A stretch of 10,031 nucleotides of DNA from positions 1 to 10,031 of the forward strand of contig CAZJAD010000083.1 of assembly GCA_964543855.1 (NCBI GenBank), in the 5' to 3' direction. Each line of letters starts with the position of its first letter. Position 1 is the stretch's first letter. The notes below the pieces were generated by a model, which was not told where the DNA came from, did no database searches, and saw only the letters and a program-made list of their open reading frames with translations. Of this stretch, positions 5,854-10,031 are shown piece by piece. Origin of the DNA: CAZJAD01 sp964543855. Lineage in GTDB: Bacteria > Electryoneota > RPQS01 > DYHQ01. Both the position numbers and the translations under genes were made by a program.

Positions 5854-8217
5854 ATGAAGTTCGCCAAGGAAGCGGCGTTGGTTGGAGTTCTGGCCTTGTT
5901 GGTTCTTGCGCTGGGGTGCACTCGTAAGAAGGGGGTGACCTCCGAAGGAGCAGGTCCTGCCGTTGACGTGGGCGGCATCTATCTCGAGCTGTCGCGTGAA
6001 AGTCTCGCTGTGGAACCCGGCGGCTCAGATACGGTGACCGTCATGATAACGGTTTTTAACCGCGACTTCGTCGGCATTGAAGGCGTTCAGGTGGAGATGA
6101 GGGCGACGGGCGGTGTTGTGGGACAACCGGACCTGACCGATGCCAACGGCGAAGCGACCACGGTGTGGAATTCGGCTGGGAATTTTGGTTCATTTGACAT
6201 ATCTGCCAGTGCAGGCGGGAAGAGCGATACAGCGACTGTCTGGGTGAACAGCACCGAGTCGCGATTCGGTGTTCTGACGATCAGCACCGATACGCGCCTC
6301 ATCTATGCGGACTTTGGTCGAAGCAAAGCCAACATCATGGCGACGCTCAAGGATCAGTACGGCGAAGCGCAGGCTAACCAGACGATCCAGTTCGCGACAC
6401 CCGGACTGGGCAGTGCTCGTTCACCCGCGACAACCGACAGTTTCGGCATCGCGCGGACCGAGTTCAAAGACCAGCAGGGCATTCCGAGTGCGCCTGATTC
6501 GGCGATGGTCGTGGCGCGTTATCCTCAGTGGGGTTTGGCGGACACCGTCTACATCATCATTGAGCCCGAAGAGCCGGTGGGTTCGGTTACCTTGACAGTT
6601 CAGCCCCTCGAAGGGGTCGCGGGCAAGGATTCATCGACCCTGCGCGCCACGGTACACCTGCAGAACGGTCTGAGAGCTCCTGACAATACGAAGGTCCAGT
6701 TTTTTACCGATTGCGGGACATTTGCCAAAGACACCGTGGGAACTTCGAACGGTGTCGCGTTCAACACCTACTATTTCTGTCCGACACGAGGCACCGCGAC
6801 CATTTACGCAGAAGCACACGGAGTTCAATCGCTTGACTGGGTCGTGAATGTGAATCCGGGGGCTCCGAAGTCGGTGAGTGTGGATGCGTCGCCCAATGAG
6901 GTTTATGTTGGGTCGCAAGAGCTCGTATCAGTAACGGCCGAGGTGCGAGATACCCTGGGCAATCCGGTCGCTGAGGGAGCGCTCGTGAGCTTCTCCACGA
7001 CGCACGGGTCTATCACGGAGAATGCGCCGACGGACAACGACGGTATCGCACGCGCTACTTTGAATCCCGGCACTCAGGCCGGCAATGCAATCGTCAAAGC
7101 CAGGTTGGGAGCGGCGCAGGATTCGACGACGGTGCGCATCGTTGCCGGGTCTGCCAATACGCTGACGCTGAATGTTGCGCCACCTTCGATTCAAGTGCGC
7201 GGCACCGGTGGCGTTGATCAAGCGCTCGTCGAAGCGACCGTGCTCGATGCCAACCAGAATCCGGTGCCGGACGGGCAGTGGGTCACATTCCGGATTGTCA
7301 GCAGTCCCGGGGGCGGGGTGAATATCAATGGTCACGGATCAATCGATTCGTCTCAGACCTCGGGTGGAGTGGCACGAGTAACGCTGAACGCAGGCGTCTA
7401 TCCGGGTATCGTGGACCTTCGAGCGTCGACTTGGGTGGAGGGAGAGGAGATATTTGCGCACAAGTCAAACATCTCGGTGGTGTCAGGGCCTCCAGCCACG
7501 ATCAGCATTCAGCCTAGGGAACTCGCGACGGAGGCTGGCGGTGGAGCCTGGGCCGTGGAAGTTGCAGCTCAGGTCCGGGACATGTACAACAATCCGGTAG
7601 CCGACAACTGGGTCGTCTTCTTCAGCGTCGAGCCGGATATTGCTTCCATTGTTTCAAACCAGGTTTATACGGGCAATCCCGATGAGAACGGGGATTCGCG
7701 TCCAGGTCTGGCATATACACAGCTGACATGGCTCAGCAGCATGACCTTCCGGGAAGTGATTATTACTGCCGAGTGCCAACCGCCTGAAGGGACCGTGCGC
7801 GAAGATACGACTTTCGTGCTGCCGCTGCAGGAAGGAGAGCTGAATCTCCTGTGTACGCCTCAGCATTGGCATTTCTTAGACGACGGTGATCCGGCTAATG
7901 TCCGGTGCCTGGCGACGGTTCAGGATGGCCACCATGTGCCCATCAACGGCGCGCGTGTTTTCTATTTCTCGCAACGCGGCCATTTCTATACGGCGTCTTA
8001 TCCCGGCGGCGTGCGAGCCGACGAGTTTATCAGTGGTACGCCCCCGGGGGCTGCCGATGGCCAAGCCGTTTTGTGGTTGCGAGTCGAAGAGGAGTGGGCG
8101 TTTCCTGACCCGATTACCCCCGAGACAACCTGCGAGGTGCGCGTCGAACTGCTTTACTACGGTGGAGTCGCCTCCGATGCGGTCATCGTGCAGTTCCAGC
8201 GCGGTTCCGGCGGTTGA
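5854..8217 (+). CDS. large lipoprotein of about seven Ig-like (Big_1/invasin-type) domains
   Basis: The 787-residue precursor begins with a lipoprotein signal (M-K-F-A-K, hydrophobic core, then L-A-L-G-C with Cys 22 as the predicted lipidated residue; the -3/-2 residues are slightly off consensus). The rest is a chain of about 90-120-residue beta-sandwich units at roughly 42-131, 140-236, 243-335, 338-431, 433-545, 546-656 and 660-783. They share a loop and strand pattern typical of bacterial Ig-like group 1 domains: V-x-D-x-x-x-N-P-V-x-x-x-x-V-x-F, then a D-x-x-G-x-A strand. The match is clearest in units 4, 5 and 6; units 1, 2, 3 and 7 are more diverged. Unit 3 has a cysteine pair (287, 309) and unit 7 three cysteines, possible disulfides in a secreted protein. 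No catalytic motif, sortase signal or beta-barrel anchor is seen. A surface-displayed adhesin or periplasmic spacer associated with the pilus is inferred from its position between exporter and motor genes. Confidence 0.85.
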   Translation: MKFAKEAALVGVLALLVLALGCTRKKGVTSEGAGPAVDVGGIYLELSRESLAVEPGGSDTVTVMITVFNRDFVGIEGVQVEMRATGGVVGQPDLTDANGEATTVWNSAGNFGSFDISASAGGKSDTATVWVNSTESRFGVLTISTDTRLIYADFGRSKANIMATLKDQYGEAQANQTIQFATPGLGSARSPATTDSFGIARTEFKDQQGIPSAPDSAMVVARYPQWGLADTVYIIIEPEEPVGSVTLTVQPLEGVAGKDSSTLRATVHLQNGLRAPDNTKVQFFTDCGTFAKDTVGTSNGVAFNTYYFCPTRGTATIYAEAHGVQSLDWVVNVNPGAPKSVSVDASPNEVYVGSQELVSVTAEVRDTLGNPVAEGALVSFSTTHGSITENAPTDNDGIARATLNPGTQAGNAIVKARLGAAQDSTTVRIVAGSANTLTLNVAPPSIQVRGTGGVDQALVEATVLDANQNPVPDGQWVTFRIVSSPGGGVNINGHGSIDSSQTSGGVARVTLNAGVYPGIVDLRASTWVEGEEIFAHKSNISVVSGPPATISIQPRELATEAGGGAWAVEVAAQVRDMYNNPVADNWVVFFSVEPDIASIVSNQVYTGNPDENGDSRPGLAYTQLTWLSSMTFREVIITAECQPPEGTVREDTTFVLPLQEGELNLLCTPQHWHFLDDGDPANVRCLATVQDGHHVPINGARVFYFSQRGHFYTASYPGGVRADEFISGTPPGAADGQAVLWLRVEEEWAFPDPITPETTCEVRVELLYYGGVASDAVIVQFQRGSGG

Positions 8218-8264
8218 TTCGTGTGCGCTCCGCGATGAAGAAGTAATGTAAGAAGCGAGTAGCA

Positions 8265-9971
8265 ATGCGCAAGAAGATAGGCGAAATTCTCCTCGAGCGA
8301 GGCAAGATCACGCCGAAGCAGCTTAGCGATGCTCTGTCGCGCCAGAAAGGCACGCGACAGAAATTGGGCGAGGCGCTCGTGGCTTTGGGGTATGCCGTTG
8401 AAGAGGATGTGTTCTCCGGACTGGCGCAGCAATGGGGCGTTCCTTTTGTGCGCGGCGATGACATCATGGTGGCGTCTGAGGAGGTCGTGCGCATTGTTCC
8501 GGAGCCATTCGCGCGCGAGAATCACCTGATTCCGATTGCCATAGAAGACCAGACGCTGAAGGTGGCGATGGTTGACCCGGATGACATTATCGCTATCGAC
8601 AACCTCCACAAGCTGTCGAACATGTCCATTGAAGCGCATCTGGCGGCACCCGGCGCCATCGAGAACGCGATCGAACAGCTCTATATCAAGATTCGCAAAG
8701 CCGGCGAGATGACGGATGTCATCGGGAATCTGCAGTTCTTCGCGGAATCGGACACCGAAGAAGAAGGCCTGATGGACATGACGAAGGTGCAGGCGGGCCT
8801 CGAAGATGCGCCGGTGGTAAAGCTGGTCAACCTGATGATTGCGGATGCCTTGAAGGAGCGGGCGACCGATATCCATATCGAGGTGCAGGAAGAAAAGGTG
8901 ATGGTGCGGTTTCGCATCGACGGTGTGCTGCACGAGATGATGGTTCCGCCGAAGTCGTCACATCCAGGTATCATCTCACGCGTCAAGATTCTCTCAAAGC
9001 TCAATATTGCGGAGAAGCGGCTGCCGCAGGATGGCCGATTCACGATTATCTCGCCGGACAAGGAAGTTGATGTGCGTGTTTCGATTCTGCCGACGGTGAA
9101 CGGCGAGAAGATTGTGCTGCGCCTGCTGGACAAGAGCGGTTTCGCTTTCAACCTGAACACGCTCGGCATGGACGACCAGATGCTGATGATCTTCCGGCGC
9201 TGGATTCGGCAGCCTTACGGGATGATCGTTATTTCCGGGCCCACGGGTTCGGGCAAATCCACCACGCTCTACGCCGCGCTGAAGGAGATCAAATCCGTCG
9301 AGGACAATATCGTGACGGTCGAGGACCCGGTCGAATATCACCTGCCCGGGATCAATCAGGTGCAGACGAAACCCAAGATCGGCCTCACTTTTGCCAATGC
9401 CTTGCGTTCGATTTTGCGTCAGGATCCTGACAAGCTCCTCATCGGCGAGATTCGTGACGAGGAGACGGCGGACATTTCGGTGAAATTCTCTCTGACTGGT
9501 CACCTCGTCTTATCGACCGTGCATGCCAACGATGCGGCCGCGACGATTACACGCCTTCTGGACATCGGCGTGCCGCCCTTTCTGGCGGGATCATGTTTGA
9601 ATCTGGTGATGGCGCAGCGGCTCGTGCGCAGGATTTGTCCGCAGTGTAAGGAGACTTATGAGCCGGGCGAGGCCGAACTGGAAGCACTCAAGCTCTCGCG
9701 AGATGATGTAAAAGGCAAGACCTTCTACCGTGGGCGTGGCTGCGTGCATTGCCGCAATACCGGTTACTACGGCCGGACAGGCATCTTCGAGCTCCTGGAG
9801 ATGAAACAGCCCGTGCGCCGGCTCGTCTTCGAGAACGCCAATGAGGAGGAGGTGCGCGACAAGGCGTTGAATCTGGGCATGTTGACGCTGCGAGATGCTG
9901 CCCTCACGAAAATCTACGCCGGTATCACCACGCCGCATGAGATGTTGCGCGTGACAGTGCAGGAGTATTAG
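8265..9971 (+). CDS. pilB: PilB/GspE-type assembly ATPase with MshEN N-domain
   Basis: The 568-residue protein carries an N-terminal MshEN/T2SSE_N domain (about 1-140), an N2 domain (about 180-290) and the C-terminal ATPase. Walker A G-P-T-G-S-G-K-S is at 325-332, the Asp box (T-V-E-D-P-V-E-Y) at 351-358, Walker B L-L-I-G-E-I-R-D-E-E at 391-400 and the His box T-G-H-L-V-L-S-T-V-H at 411-420. Two C-x-x-C pairs (458-461 and 493-496) make the zinc site typical of GspE/PilB and absent from PilT. Length and domain order are standard for extension ATPases. The N-domain has two copies of a K-(I/L)-G-E-x-L-x-x-x-G motif (4-13 and 33-42); in MshE this fold binds cyclic di-GMP, though there the first residue is usually Arg. 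It would power pilin assembly from the cytoplasmic face. ATG 8265 has only a weak ribosome binding site and lies 47 bases after the lipoprotein gene. GspE of a type II system is the alternative. Confidence 0.93.
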   Translation: MRKKIGEILLERGKITPKQLSDALSRQKGTRQKLGEALVALGYAVEEDVFSGLAQQWGVPFVRGDDIMVASEEVVRIVPEPFARENHLIPIAIEDQTLKVAMVDPDDIIAIDNLHKLSNMSIEAHLAAPGAIENAIEQLYIKIRKAGEMTDVIGNLQFFAESDTEEEGLMDMTKVQAGLEDAPVVKLVNLMIADALKERATDIHIEVQEEKVMVRFRIDGVLHEMMVPPKSSHPGIISRVKILSKLNIAEKRLPQDGRFTIISPDKEVDVRVSILPTVNGEKIVLRLLDKSGFAFNLNTLGMDDQMLMIFRRWIRQPYGMIVISGPTGSGKSTTLYAALKEIKSVEDNIVTVEDPVEYHLPGINQVQTKPKIGLTFANALRSILRQDPDKLLIGEIRDEETADISVKFSLTGHLVLSTVHANDAAATITRLLDIGVPPFLAGSCLNLVMAQRLVRRICPQCKETYEPGEAELEALKLSRDDVKGKTFYRGRGCVHCRNTGYYGRTGIFELLEMKQPVRRLVFENANEEEVRDKALNLGMLTLRDAALTKIYAGITTPHEMLRVTVQEY

Positions 9972-9984
9972 CGCAGGAATCTTT

Positions 9985-9991
9985 GGGGAGG
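9985..9991 (+). promoter_or_regulatory. strong ribosome binding site for the gene at 9998
   Basis: GGGGAGG lies six bases before ATG 9998, with a second AGGAG at 9993-9997 directly abutting the start codon. Confidence 0.65.
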
Positions 9992-9997
9992 CAGGAG

Positions 9998-10031
9998 ATG
10001 AAAGCGCTTCGTTTTGTTCTTGCTTCGTGGG
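9998..10031 (+). CDS. start of a further gene, probably exported protein (3' truncated by window)
   Basis: Only 11 codons are present, reading M-K-A-L-R-F-V-L-A-S-W. A basic start followed by hydrophobic residues suggests a signal peptide. A strong ribosome binding site precedes it, and it begins 26 bases after the pilB stop, so it is probably in the same operon. It does not look like the start of the platform protein PilC/GspF, which usually begins with a cytoplasmic domain, but 11 residues are too few to identify it. Confidence 0.5.
   Translation, partial: MKALRFVLASW

Noticed and set aside
8157..8933. 258-codon open frame on the minus strand
   Set aside because: It lies opposite the end of the lipoprotein gene and the start of pilB, both well supported by motifs. 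Its translation is His/Arg/Leu-rich with no recognisable domain, as expected for an antisense shadow in GC-rich coding DNA.

Overview
The window looks like a piece of chromosome from a Gram-negative (two-membrane) bacterium with fairly high GC. An outer-membrane secretin, a lipoprotein signal and Wza-type export domains all require an outer membrane. The gene content (a minimal pilNOPQ set, a multi-SLBB exporter, a large Ig-repeat lipoprotein and an MshEN-PilB ATPase in one collinear run) resembles uncultured or little-studied phyla of the FCB/PVC/Sumerlaeota/Hydrogenedentota kind more than Proteobacteria. That placement is an inference from style and is weak.

Layout, all on the + strand. (1) 20-742: a membrane-anchored coiled-coil/TPR protein whose true start may lie upstream of the window. 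(2) 743-859: an intergenic array of exactly three 39-bp units, each folding into a hairpin, with compensatory stem changes between units. It directly precedes the ribosome binding site of pilN. (3) 874-2635: three short bitopic inner-membrane proteins, PilN-, PilO- and PilP/GspC-like, tightly spaced. (4) 2689-4137: a compact PilQ/GspD secretin. (5) 4115-5782: a Poly_export/SLBB (Wza-like) protein whose start overlaps the secretin end by 23 nt. (6) 5854-8217: a 787-residue lipoprotein made of about seven Ig-like (Big_1/invasin-like) domains. (7) 8265-9971: a PilB/GspE-type assembly ATPase with an N-terminal MshEN domain. (8) 9998 to the end: the first 11 codons of a further gene with a signal-peptide-like start.

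Together genes 3, 4 and 7 supply the alignment subcomplex (PilN/O/P), outer-membrane gate (PilQ) and extension motor (PilB) of a type IV pilus or closely related type II secretion machine. The platform protein (PilC/GspF), PilM, pilins and prepilin peptidase are not in the window. The two large genes between secretin and motor (SLBB exporter and Ig-repeat lipoprotein) are not part of the standard machine. With the hairpin array they are the most interesting content. All gaps between genes are under about 135 bases, and no insertion sequence, tRNA, rRNA or CRISPR array was seen.
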